A DNA stretch of 64,000 bases from Arenicella xantha (GTDB lineage Bacteria; Pseudomonadota; Gammaproteobacteria; Arenicellales; Arenicellaceae): positions 239,245-303,244 of the forward strand of contig NZ_QNRT01000002.1 in the NCBI RefSeq assembly GCF_003315245.1, written 5' to 3'. The position numbers and the translations under genes were made by a program. The notes beneath the pieces are model-generated. The model saw only the letters and a program-made list of their open reading frames with translations. It had not been told where the DNA came from and made no database searches. Of this stretch, positions 17,909 to 26,423 are shown piece by piece. Each line of letters starts with the position of its first letter. Position 1 is the first letter of the stretch.

Positions 17909-18331
17909 CTATGCACTATGCGCGAGCAGCACCATAACGACATGAGCGAACAACACCAGCAATGCGATGCAACTTAAACCGAATAAGCTTAGGCGGTAGG
18001 TGATCGTATTGGATGTGACGTGAACCAGCGCATGCCCCCAGCGAGCGAGCGCAAAAAACCAAGCCACGATCAAGGCAAAAATGCTCACCGAACCGAGTTG
18101 GGCTAAAATCAAACACAACACGTAGAATACAATCGGAAACTGGAACTGATTTTCTAAAGCATTAGAAGTCAGCACAACCGGCAGCGGCCAGCCTTTGTTA
18201 TTAATAGCGCTATCAGCATGCTGTTCGCCAGACTGCCGAGCAGCTTTTTTGCGCAATGCGTTGAGTAATAATACCCAAATTGGAATCAGCAACACCGCTA
18301 AAATCGGCCAATAAATAAGCATAGTTTTCAT
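17909..18331 (-). CDS. MAPEG family integral membrane protein
   Basis: A 140-residue protein with four hydrophobic helices. The loop NALENQFQFPIVFYVLCL carries the N-Q-F-x-x-P core of the MAPEG fold (membrane-associated proteins in eicosanoid and glutathione metabolism), followed by RWGHALVHVTSNTITYR. Bacterial members are mostly uncharacterised. It begins 22 bases after the YdeP-like gene and is probably cotranscribed with it. Glutathione-dependent activity cannot be inferred safely. Confidence 0.85.
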   Translation of the reverse strand: MKTMLIYWPILAVLLIPIWVLLLNALRKKAARQSGEQHADSAINNKGWPLPVVLTSNALENQFQFPIVFYVLCLILAQLGSVSIFALIVAWFFALARWGHALVHVTSNTITYRLSLFGLSCIALLVLFAHVVMVLLAHSA

Positions 18332-18353
18332 GATTTAATTTCCGTGGCTGGGG

Positions 18354-20546
18354 TTACTTTTGAGTGGTCTGCTTAATGCTGACGGCAACTGACTTAAATG
18401 CAGGAGTCTGACTACGCGAATCACGGCTCAAACCAATAAGAACATTTGCCTCTGGGTAATAGGCCATCGCATTGCCACGTGGTAAATCGAATGGATAAAC
18501 GCTGACTGATCGCATTTCACCAGCGTCCGAGGTGATGTCTACTTTATCGCCCTCGACTAAACCCAAGTGGTCGATGTCTTTTGGATTAAGTAACACTGTC
18601 CATCTGTCCTTAGTTCCGCGATAGCTGTCTTGCTCTTCGTATATGATGGAATTGAACTGCCCTTCACTTCTCACACTCATCAGAGTAAACGGCCTTAGCG
18701 CTGCCACCGACGGCGTTGCGGAATATACAAATCGCGCCAACCCATCTGCGGTATTGAATTGCGGGACATGTTTTAAGCGATTAGCGACATGGAATTCGCG
18801 TTTGCTTTGGTGAATACCGGAAAGCTCACTCAGTCCAGGAATAGTCTCGGCAATCAGCTCTCTGACCGCTTGATGGCTTTGCAATGAGCTAAAGTCAACC
18901 TCATCAACAATTCCATCCGCCAGTTCCGCCAAAATAGCTGTTTCAGAGCGTGCCGACGCGATACGTTGTATGCCGCCGTCGCTTAATCGAATGTAATTAA
19001 ACATCGATTCTTGAGTGGTCGGTTCCGGCTCCTCATCACGTGCTGCCACCGGCAATATCAGCATCTCTGCCCCGTCGCAGCCGTCGACATGGGAAGCATT
19101 GAGGGTTGTGGTTAGGCAAACCTTAAAATCAACCTTGCTAAGCGCACTTCGAGCCCAAGTCGCGTTGGGGGTCGCCGACAATAAATTACCGCCGAGCAAG
19201 ATCGCTGCATCCATTTCGTTGTTATCAGCGGCTTCAAGACACGCCAAAGTGTCCATCCCAGGAGATTGCGACTGACTCGGCAGGCGAATTCCGAGCTTGG
19301 ATTCTAACGCTGCCAAAACCGTATCATCGAGCTTTGGCTTTACCCCGATAGTACCCATACCTTGCACATTACTATGCCCACGCAGCGGCAACAATCCGGC
19401 ACCAGGCCGCCCCACCATACCTCGCAACAAACACAAACTAGCAATGGCTTCAACCGTTTCGACCCCATGCAAATGGTGGGTTACGCCCATTCCCCAAGCA
19501 AAAATAGCACTTTTTGACGAGCCGTAGGCTGACGCTACCGAGCGAATTTGAGTTTCTGACAATCCCGTGGATGCCTCGATACTCGACCAACTAAGCGAGC
19601 CTAGCTGTTGTTCATAGTGTGCAAAATCGTTAGTGTGGCTTTCAATAAACGCCTGATCCGACTGCTGGTTCTCGAACACGGCCTTAGCGATACCGTTAAG
19701 TAAGTCAGTGTCGCTACCGATACGCGGTTGCAAGTAATGGCTGGCGATCTCCGAGCCACCGATTAACAAAGATTTAGCGCTTTTAGGCAGCGCAAACTTA
19801 ACCAAACCAGGCTCCCGTGCTGGGTTAATTACAATGACCTGCCCACCTCGATCACGGCACGCCTTGAGTTTATGAATAAATCTCGGATGATTTGACGCCG
19901 GGTTCGCGCCGATAACAAAGATGCAATCGGCTAAATCTAAGTCGGCTAACTCGACCGTTGCCGTACCAGTTCCTAGTGTCGATGACAGCCCAACACTGGT
20001 TGCTTGATGACAATAGTAAGAGCAGTTATTGACGTTATTGGTACCAAATGCTCTGGCTAACAATTGAAAAACAAAGCCCGCCTCATTCGAGGATCGACCT
20101 GAGCTATAAAAGAAGGTTCTCTCCGGTTGCAATGATCTGAAGCGCTGAACAATATGTTGCATAGCCCACTCCCATTCAACCGGTCGATAACACTGCTCTT
20201 TAGCGGACTTATATATCGGCGAACCTAGACGCCCCAAATGCTCTAACTCATGCGGCGTAAGTGCGCGAAAATCCTCGAGCGTGAAATCAAATAGGGCTTC
20301 AGGGATTGGCGGTTGGATATCAGTAGACTGAGCTTGAATACTCTTATTGCAGACCGAAGGGAAATCACCTTGCTCATTGGTCATGCCCCCAGCCTGCCCG
20401 CCCATTCCGAGTCCACACGCTTTACAAGCATTGTTTGAGCGCAGCGCTTTATTGGAATCGAGCAAGCCTATGCGTTGCATCGTTCGCAACGCGTAGATAA
20501 TCTTTTTGACACCGCCACCAACGGTTTGTTTTCCAAGTCTATTCAT
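18354..20546 (-). CDS. FdhF/YdeP-family molybdopterin oxidoreductase, alpha subunit-like
   Basis: A 730-residue member of the formate dehydrogenase H/YdeP branch of the molybdopterin enzymes. The N-terminus has only one CxxC (Cys41 and Cys44 in NNACKACGLGMGGQ) where classical members have four Cys for a 4Fe-4S cluster. Further marks are FYSSGRSSNEAGFVFQLLAR, the cofactor-binding GANPASNHPRF and GMVGRPGAGLLPLRGHSN, and a C-terminal molydopterin-dinucleotide-binding domain (about 615-725, MSVRSEGQFNS). E. coli YdeP is linked to acid resistance, but the substrate of the family is unknown. A 17/18-bp tandem repeat sits in its upstream region. Confidence 0.88.
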   Translation of the reverse strand: MNRLGKQTVGGGVKKIIYALRTMQRIGLLDSNKALRSNNACKACGLGMGGQAGGMTNEQGDFPSVCNKSIQAQSTDIQPPIPEALFDFTLEDFRALTPHELEHLGRLGSPIYKSAKEQCYRPVEWEWAMQHIVQRFRSLQPERTFFYSSGRSSNEAGFVFQLLARAFGTNNVNNCSYYCHQATSVGLSSTLGTGTATVELADLDLADCIFVIGANPASNHPRFIHKLKACRDRGGQVIVINPAREPGLVKFALPKSAKSLLIGGSEIASHYLQPRIGSDTDLLNGIAKAVFENQQSDQAFIESHTNDFAHYEQQLGSLSWSSIEASTGLSETQIRSVASAYGSSKSAIFAWGMGVTHHLHGVETVEAIASLCLLRGMVGRPGAGLLPLRGHSNVQGMGTIGVKPKLDDTVLAALESKLGIRLPSQSQSPGMDTLACLEAADNNEMDAAILLGGNLLSATPNATWARSALSKVDFKVCLTTTLNASHVDGCDGAEMLILPVAARDEEPEPTTQESMFNYIRLSDGGIQRIASARSETAILAELADGIVDEVDFSSLQSHQAVRELIAETIPGLSELSGIHQSKREFHVANRLKHVPQFNTADGLARFVYSATPSVAALRPFTLMSVRSEGQFNSIIYEEQDSYRGTKDRWTVLLNPKDIDHLGLVEGDKVDITSDAGEMRSVSVYPFDLPRGNAMAYYPEANVLIGLSRDSRSQTPAFKSVAVSIKQTTQK

Positions 20547-20620
20547 TGTCGATTACCGGAGAGTTAAGGTGGTCGTCGAAGGTTGGGCTTTTGATGTGCT
20601 GAGGACTTTTTACCCTTAGT

Positions 20621-20690
20621 AAGCTGAGGGCTCATTGTAAGCTGAGGGCTCATTTAAGCTGAGGGCTCATTATAAGCTGAGGGCTCATTT
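20621..20690. repeat. Four-copy 17/18-bp tandem repeat between hrcA and the ydeP-like gene
   Basis: Four adjacent units share AAGCTGAGGGCTCATT, at 20621-20638, 20639-20655, 20656-20673 and 20674-20690. Their tails alternate (GT, T, AT, T), so a 35-base unit appears twice. A diverged remnant (GCTGAGGACTTTT) lies at about 20598-20610. The array begins five bases past the hrcA stop and lies 75 bases before the start of the ydeP-like gene. Likely a simple tandem array that varies in copy number; no function is shown. Confidence 0.95.
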
Positions 20691-20694
20691 AAGT

Positions 20695-21741
20695 TTAAGC
20701 GCGTGACGACTTAGTTAACGCTTGGCTTAGTAATTTTGCGGTAATATCCACCACCGAGATAACTTCCGAGTAGGCCATACGGGTTGGTCCCACCACGCCT
20801 AATGTGCCGAGCACCTTGCCATCGACTTGGTACGGACTAGCAATTACGCTGCACTCCCCTAAGGCGAGATACCCCGACTCCTCCCCGATAAACACGCTAA
20901 CCCCTTCCGCCTTTAAACTACGATCTAGCAAATCTAATAAGTCGCGTTTTGTTTTAAACGCATCAAACAAGCGCTGCAAAGTTTCTATTTGGCACAAATC
21001 GGGAACATCTAGCAACTTTTGCTCACCGCTTAACACTACGTCTTTTTTGTTTTTATCTGACTCTTCCTCAGATATTACGCGACTTGCAGCCTGCATTGCA
21101 GTGCGATTAATCGTATGCATTCGATCGTTGTCTTTATGCATATCTTCGATCAATAATCGCCGTACATCATTGAGCGTATTGCCTTTATAGCGACTGTTGA
21201 AGAAATTCGCTGCCTCTACCAGCTCGGCATCGCTGAAGGACTCTGAACTGGGCAAAACACGATTTTGCACGCGTCCATCCTCAGTGACTAAAATAGCCAA
21301 CACACGCGCTTCGCTTAAGCGCATGAATTCTATTTGGTGAAAGCGCGCTGCTGCGTGATTAGGTAACACCACAACACCGGCAAAATGACTGAGCTCCGAC
21401 AGCACATCAGACGCATGCGACAACAAAGCATCTGGGTCTGACTCATTATCAAATCGCTCGGTTAATTGCTTAATCGCGGACTGCGTGAATGGCGACGCCT
21501 TGATCATACTATCGACAAACAACCTATATCCCTGTGCAGTAGGAATGCGCCCAGCGGATGTGTGCGGAGAGGTAATCAAGCCCAACTCTTCGAGGTCCGA
21601 CATGACATTGCGAACCGTAGCAGAGCTTACGCCTAGCTGAGGGAGTTTTGAGAGCGTACGAGAGCCAACTGGTTGACCTTGTTGAATATAGGTTTCAACC
21701 AAGTTCTTTAATACATTTTCCGCACGTGGATCTAGACTCAT
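20695..21741 (-). CDS. hrcA: Heat-inducible transcription repressor HrcA
   Basis: Represses chaperone genes by binding the CIRCE operator; GroEL keeps it active. The 348 residues start with the winged-helix region (ENVLKNLVETYIQQGQPVGS, GVSSATVRNVMSDLEELGLI, PHTSAGRIPTAQGYR) and continue into the GAF-like dimerisation domain ending LGVVGPTRMAYSEVI, with DITAKLLS at the tail. Full length, with no damage visible. In other genera it sits beside grpE-dnaK; here it lies about 34 kb from that set. No CIRCE element is seen at its own start or elsewhere in the window. Confidence 0.97.
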   Translation of the reverse strand: MSLDPRAENVLKNLVETYIQQGQPVGSRTLSKLPQLGVSSATVRNVMSDLEELGLITSPHTSAGRIPTAQGYRLFVDSMIKASPFTQSAIKQLTERFDNESDPDALLSHASDVLSELSHFAGVVVLPNHAAARFHQIEFMRLSEARVLAILVTEDGRVQNRVLPSSESFSDAELVEAANFFNSRYKGNTLNDVRRLLIEDMHKDNDRMHTINRTAMQAASRVISEEESDKNKKDVVLSGEQKLLDVPDLCQIETLQRLFDAFKTKRDLLDLLDRSLKAEGVSVFIGEESGYLALGECSVIASPYQVDGKVLGTLGVVGPTRMAYSEVISVVDITAKLLSQALTKSSRA

Positions 21742-22000
21742 GAAATTTTCTAACAGGGCTATTCTGTGGTGTTAATTTTCATTCAACGTAACCATACACT
21801 GAATGTATTTAAGCATTCCGGATTAGTATCAAAAAATATCAACATTTAATTGCAAGTCAGGTTTAGCAATCTAGTACCGCTGGTTTTACTAGTCGAATCA
21901 CTGAATGCTCGACATATGCCAGCAATCCGGCGTCGTCGCTGGACAAGCTGAAGGTAAATTGGCGACAATGGACCGCGGTCAATCATAATTCAATTATTGC

Positions 22001-22879
22001 ATGTTTAAAACTATCGGCGTATTCGGAAAATATCAAGATGCCAGTGTTGAAGAGCCCGTTAAAGCGCTCACTCAGCACCTCGAAAAAAAAGGATTACGTG
22101 TCAAACTAGGTCATACGACTGCGGCGGAAATTATTCGCGACCTACCGCAAGAATTATTGCATGACGCCGTACACCTAGATATAGATCTAGCCGTGGTTAT
22201 CGGTGGCGACGGCACTATGCTGCATGTGGCACGTCGAATGGCGGAAGCCGAAATCCCAGTCATCGGCATTAACCGCGGTCGACTAGGGTTTCTGACTGAT
22301 ATTCCTCTGGCCGATATGCTCGAAGAGATAGACATGATCTTAAACGGTGAGTTTACCGAGGAAGACCGCATGATGCTGGATGTCACTGTTTACCGTGGCA
22401 CTGAAGTGCTTTATCAACAAACCGCATTAAACGATATTGTTATCGGCCGCCATGCCCTAGAAAAGCTCATCAGTTGGGAAGTCCAAGTCAATGATCAATT
22501 CGTCACCGCCGCGCGTTCAGATGGGGTAATCATTTCCACGCCAACGGGCTCGACTGCCTATGCTTTATCTGCCGGAGGCGCCATTATGCATCCAGGCACT
22601 GACGTAATTTCCGTAGTGCCAGTGTCTCCGCACACCTTGTCAAATCGCCCAATTACCCTACCCGCGAACAGTGATTTAGCATTTACAATTCAAAACCGAA
22701 CTAAAAATAGTGCGCATGTTTCGTCCGATGGTTTGATCGGTTACAGCTTAATTGGCGATGAAACGGTTAAAATTGCTCGATCCAAGCACGTAGTAAAGTT
22801 ACTACATACGAAAAACTATAACTATTTCGCTATGTTACGAGCAAAATTAGGTTGGGGACGAACACAAGAAACACGCTAG
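22001..22879 (+). CDS. nadK: NAD kinase
   Basis: Phosphorylates NAD+ to NADP+ with ATP or polyphosphate in the cytosol. The 292 residues match the bacterial family: VVIGGDGTMLHVARR (GGDG at about 68-71), the NRGRLGFLTDI motif, the NE/D-type ALNDIVIGR, SDGVIISTPTGSTAYALSAGG and a terminal region VSPHTLSNRPI. It is divergent from hrcA across a 258-base gap and followed by recN after 30 bases, probably one transcript with recN. Confidence 0.97.
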   Translation: MFKTIGVFGKYQDASVEEPVKALTQHLEKKGLRVKLGHTTAAEIIRDLPQELLHDAVHLDIDLAVVIGGDGTMLHVARRMAEAEIPVIGINRGRLGFLTDIPLADMLEEIDMILNGEFTEEDRMMLDVTVYRGTEVLYQQTALNDIVIGRHALEKLISWEVQVNDQFVTAARSDGVIISTPTGSTAYALSAGGAIMHPGTDVISVVPVSPHTLSNRPITLPANSDLAFTIQNRTKNSAHVSSDGLIGYSLIGDETVKIARSKHVVKLLHTKNYNYFAMLRAKLGWGRTQETR

Positions 22880-22909
22880 TTTTTTCAAAATAATTGCTAT
22901 ACTGCGAAA

Positions 22910-24595
22910 ATGGCTCTACGCGAACTTACTATCCGAAACTTTGCAATCATCAAGCATCTTGAAATAGAGATCGATGATGGCTTAACTGTCGTTACTGGCG
23001 AAACCGGCGCCGGCAAATCAATTCTGCTCGATGCCTTAGATTTGTTACTTGGGTCAAGGGCCGAAAACGAGATGATTCGTCACGGCGAAGAGCAGTGTGA
23101 AATCACCGCTATTTTTGAAATTAAGGGCTTAACAGAAGTACAAGAATGGCTTTCTGAGCACGACCTGTCCGGTGATGATGAAGGCCTATGCTTGATTCGT
23201 CGAGTTCTGCGCAAGAGTAAGCCGACCAAATGCTACATAAATGACCAGCCCACTACCTTAGCTAGTCTGCGCGAATTAGGTTACTTGTTAGTTGACCTGC
23301 ATGGCCAACACGAGCATCAAGCCTTATCTCGAAGTGCCGATCAACGGCGCGTATTAGACCAATTTTCAGGTCACGGCGACGCCATCAAAGTCATGGCCAA
23401 ACTAGCTTCGAAAATTCGACGCTTAGAAAAAGAACTTGGTTCAACCACTCAAGTACGCAGTGACAATGCCGATCGCATTGAATTAATTGAATTCCAAGTT
23501 AGTGAGCTCGATGAAGCTAACGTGGTTGAAGGCGAATTCGAAGAGCTCGAGATTGAATATACTCGACTGAATAATTCGCAAGAGTTAATCGACGGTATTG
23601 AACTGGCCATCGACTCATTGTTTGAGAACGAATCGTCTAACTTGACGTCGGAACTGGGTCGTCAAATTCACTCACTTAGCGATTTACAGGAATTCGACCC
23701 AAGCATTACTCCTGTTAACGACCTCCTTAACACCGCTCTAGTGCAAATTGAAGAAGCACAGTCATTGTTGAACGCGGTGCGGAGTAAAATAGATCAGGAC
23801 CCCGAGCGCTTACGCGAAATTGAGCAACGTCGAGACACGATTATCAATTTGGCGCGCAAACACCGCTGCCGAGAGAGCGAATTACCCGGTCGCCATCAGG
23901 CTTTGCATGTAGAGCTAGAAGAACTGAAAGACAGCAGTTCGCAACCAGAGAAACTACAACGGAAGATTAAAGAAGCAAAAGCTAGCTACTTCAAAATTGC
24001 CCAAGCAATTTCTGAGAAACGGCAATTAGTAGCGGAGCAACTATCTGAAGAGATCACTCGCCAGATGCAGGACTTAGGTATGCGTGGCGGCGAACTAGCA
24101 ATTGTAGTAGAGCCACAAATAAGTGACGACATTGTGGTCACTGACCACGGGATTGACCATATTGAGTTTATGGTCAGCACCAACCATGGGATGCCACTAA
24201 AATCACTAAATAAAACAGCCTCAGGCGGTGAACTGTCACGAATCAGTCTTGCGATTCAAGTAATTACAAGTCAAAAACTCGATACACCGACCATGATTTT
24301 CGACGAAGTTGATGTTGGTGTCGGTGGTCGCGTCGCACAAATTGTCGGCTCACGCCTTCGCGACCTTGGAAAACACGCACAGGTAATCTGCATAACGCAT
24401 TTACCGCAAGTTGCTTCGCAGGGCCAGCAACATATATTTATTGACAAAGTAACAACCGACTCAGAAACTTACTCGAACTTGGTCAAACTAGATGCTGACG
24501 GCCGAACCACTGAAATAGCTCGCATGCTCGGCGGCGAAGTAATTACCGAAAGAACTCGAGCGCATGCCCAAGAAATGTTGGCAGCCGCCAACTAA
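22910..24595 (+). CDS. recN: DNA repair protein RecN
   Basis: An SMC-like ATPase needed for double-strand break repair. The 561 residues carry the Walker A motif GETGAGKS (30-37), a long central coiled coil (about 160-370), the ABC signature in ASGGELSRISLAIQ and the Walker B MIFDEVDVGVGG, with the conserved His in CITHLPQVASQG. Standard length. SOS control is usual for the family, but I see no convincing LexA box in the 30-base gap to nadK. Confidence 0.97.
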   Translation: MALRELTIRNFAIIKHLEIEIDDGLTVVTGETGAGKSILLDALDLLLGSRAENEMIRHGEEQCEITAIFEIKGLTEVQEWLSEHDLSGDDEGLCLIRRVLRKSKPTKCYINDQPTTLASLRELGYLLVDLHGQHEHQALSRSADQRRVLDQFSGHGDAIKVMAKLASKIRRLEKELGSTTQVRSDNADRIELIEFQVSELDEANVVEGEFEELEIEYTRLNNSQELIDGIELAIDSLFENESSNLTSELGRQIHSLSDLQEFDPSITPVNDLLNTALVQIEEAQSLLNAVRSKIDQDPERLREIEQRRDTIINLARKHRCRESELPGRHQALHVELEELKDSSSQPEKLQRKIKEAKASYFKIAQAISEKRQLVAEQLSEEITRQMQDLGMRGGELAIVVEPQISDDIVVTDHGIDHIEFMVSTNHGMPLKSLNKTASGGELSRISLAIQVITSQKLDTPTMIFDEVDVGVGGRVAQIVGSRLRDLGKHAQVICITHLPQVASQGQQHIFIDKVTTDSETYSNLVKLDADGRTTEIARMLGGEVITERTRAHAQEMLAAAN

Positions 24596-24613
24596 AGAGT
24601 ACAACCCTTTAAG

Positions 24614-25081
24614 ATGCCTCATAATTCTGCGCAGGTTCGACCTGCAACGCACGTCGATGTCCAAGCAATCCAAAAATTGCTAAATCACTACGCCTCAATG
24701 GGCGACCTGCTACCCCGTACCCGCGATGACATTCTAAAAAACTTAGAACACTTCCGAGTTATTGAACAGCAGGGAGATATCATCGCCTGCGGATCACTTG
24801 AAAATTTCACCGACGAACTCGCCGAGATACGCAGCCTGATGGTTAGGACCGACATCAAAGGGAGTGGCCTAGGCCGCGAGATTGTGCAACATTTAATTGA
24901 AATGGCTCAAGCCAGACAGGTCAAACGACTAATGGCGTTGACCTACGTACCGATCTTTTTTCACAAATTAGGTTTCAAAACGGTTAATAAAGAGATATTT
25001 CCCGAGAAAATTTGGGGAATTTGTGTAAACTGCTACAAATTCAAGAATTGCGACGAAATAGCCGTCCTGATGGAGCTGTGA
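24614..25081 (+). CDS. GNAT-family N-acetyltransferase (short ArgA-like)
   Basis: A 155-residue single-domain GNAT protein. The acetyl-CoA loop is visible as VRTDIKGSGLGREIVQHLI, and the C-terminal YVPIFFHKLGFKTVN matches the short glutamate N-acetyltransferase type (mycobacterial ArgA-like), which acts in arginine synthesis. Amino acid acetylation is therefore a plausible but unproven role. Its stop overlaps the ATG of bamE (TGATG), so the two are translated together. Confidence 0.75.
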   Translation: MPHNSAQVRPATHVDVQAIQKLLNHYASMGDLLPRTRDDILKNLEHFRVIEQQGDIIACGSLENFTDELAEIRSLMVRTDIKGSGLGREIVQHLIEMAQARQVKRLMALTYVPIFFHKLGFKTVNKEIFPEKIWGICVNCYKFKNCDEIAVLMEL

Positions 25082-25557
25082 TGACAGCGCACAATAAAAC
25101 CATGATGACAAAATTAGCGAAAACAAAACCGTGCTTGACCCTTCTTATATGCGCCACTGTTATGACTGGCTGCATTCGTCCGTATCAACCGGATATTCAG
25201 CAAGGGAATATAATCAATAATAGTGACTTGCGAGAAATTCGCTATGGAATGACTAAACAAGAAGTCTTGTTCATTCTTGGCACGCCAATGGTAATTGATC
25301 CGTTTAATGAGCAGCGCTGGGACTATTTCTATTCCAAACGGCACCAAGCTAAAAATCAAACGTCGCAACGTTTAATAACGGCGCTATTTGATGGCAACAA
25401 ATTGGTCAAACTCGAAGGTGATGTCGACTTAGCCAACGTTCAATTACTCGAGCCAAGCACCGAAGACAAACAGCACGGCGGAACGGTAATAACCAAACCG
25501 ACCCAACGAGAAAAAGGCCTGCTAAACCGTCTCGGTATCATCAAGGGAAAGCAGTAG
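25081..25557 (+). CDS. bamE: Outer membrane assembly lipoprotein BamE (SmpA/OmlA)
   Basis: Accessory lipoprotein of the BAM complex that folds outer-membrane beta-barrels. The 158-residue form starts at the ATG overlapping the previous stop; a longer in-frame start at 25012 lies inside the upstream gene and is rejected, and later ATGs at 25102/25105 are possible. A signal ends in VMTGC (Cys31). The family core follows: IRYGMTKQEVLFILGTP, WDYFY and LFDGNKLVKLEGDV. The residues after about 125 form a polar tail. A likely terminator follows. Confidence 0.95.
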   Translation: MTAHNKTMMTKLAKTKPCLTLLICATVMTGCIRPYQPDIQQGNIINNSDLREIRYGMTKQEVLFILGTPMVIDPFNEQRWDYFYSKRHQAKNQTSQRLITALFDGNKLVKLEGDVDLANVQLLEPSTEDKQHGGTVITKPTQREKGLLNRLGIIKGKQ

Positions 25558-25620
25558 CTCTCCCCTTCCCCTGTCCGCCCAAAAATCTTATAAGCCACTG
25601 TGTTACAGTGGCATATTGAA

Positions 25621-25663
25621 CGGAGTTGCATCGCAGCTTAGCTCGCAATGCACTCCGCTTTTC
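25621..25663 (+). terminator. Probable rho-independent terminator after bamE
   Basis: CGGAG (25621-25625) pairs with CTCCG (25653-25657), extended inward by TGCAT/ATGCA after a bulge, and the stem is followed by CTTTTCT. It lies 64 bases after the bamE stop and just before the convergent DUF1499 gene. Confidence 0.6.
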
Positions 25664-25677
25664 TAATACTGATTAGC

Positions 25678-26391
25678 CTAGTTTGTCGCCACAAACTTTT
25701 CCAGAAAAGCTTCAATTCGCTTAGCATTTGCACCTAAATCACTTATACCAATCCGCGACACTGAACGCAGATCAATGGCGGTTTTATCTCCTTGCTGCGC
25801 CACTCTAATCACCACATCATCTTTAAAGCCCCATAACATGGTAGTTTGCGTGGCTTCGATTACACCAGCTTCGGCGTTTACATTAACAATTTCCCAACCC
25901 AATGACTTTGCCACCGACAGCGCTCGGTCAAAAGCCGCTTGCGTCGGCACGTCAGTCAACAAGGTCTTGACATTGGGATAAGCTGATACCTGGGCACTTG
26001 CTAAGGTTTCAGCGTCGTAGTTAAGTGGATTATGATGCTCTGAACGTATGCCGGCAATTTTATCAAACGCTGGAGGATTAGTAACATCCGTCGATATATT
26101 GTGGATTGGTGGCACGTTGTCAGCGGTTAACTTTAAATACCCCATCCCGATAATTGGAATCATAACGAGGTACGCTGCAGTTCGTGCAGCTTTAGCCATT
26201 GCCGGATTCGATCGGCGCTTAACAAAGGTTATGACCATTGATAGGAAAAACACCGCAACGGAAAGGACGACCGTGTAGGTAATAATCGTCGCCGCCACAG
26301 AAAACGGATAAAGGCTCATCCGGTAACCAATCACTGCGATCGGGAAGCCCAGTAGTGCTAATATTGCAACTGGTTTAAACAGCTTGATCAT
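25678..26391 (-). CDS. DUF1499 family membrane-anchored protein
   Basis: A 237-residue protein with about three N-terminal membrane helices (10-30, 35-60, 73-85) followed by a soluble domain. The soluble part shows the DUF1499 pattern: PPAFDKIAGIRS, ALSVAKSLGWEIVNVNAEAGVIEATQTT, FKDDVVIRV and DLRSVSRIGISDLGANAKRI. The family is uncharacterised; in many bacteria it is a single-domain periplasmic protein, here with an added membrane part. It follows nagZ by 32 bases, probably as the last gene of the minus-strand operon. Confidence 0.88.
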   Translation of the reverse strand: MIKLFKPVAILALLGFPIAVIGYRMSLYPFSVAATIITYTVVLSVAVFFLSMVITFVKRRSNPAMAKAARTAAYLVMIPIIGMGYLKLTADNVPPIHNISTDVTNPPAFDKIAGIRSEHHNPLNYDAETLASAQVSAYPNVKTLLTDVPTQAAFDRALSVAKSLGWEIVNVNAEAGVIEATQTTMLWGFKDDVVIRVAQQGDKTAIDLRSVSRIGISDLGANAKRIEAFLEKFVATN

Positions 26392-26423
26392 ATTGAAGTC
26401 CTCTATGTTCTTTCAGTAGTGAG

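Noticed and set aside
20621-20690. CRISPR array at the tandem repeat
   Set aside because: The units are adjacent without unique spacers, and no cas gene is present.
21742-22000. CIRCE operator upstream of hrcA
   Set aside because: No TTAGCACTC-N9-GAGTGCTAA or near match was found by eye in the hrcA upstream region.
25012-25080. Longer start for bamE at 25012
   Set aside because: It lies within the acetyltransferase coding region; the ATG at 25081 couples with the upstream stop and places the lipobox normally.
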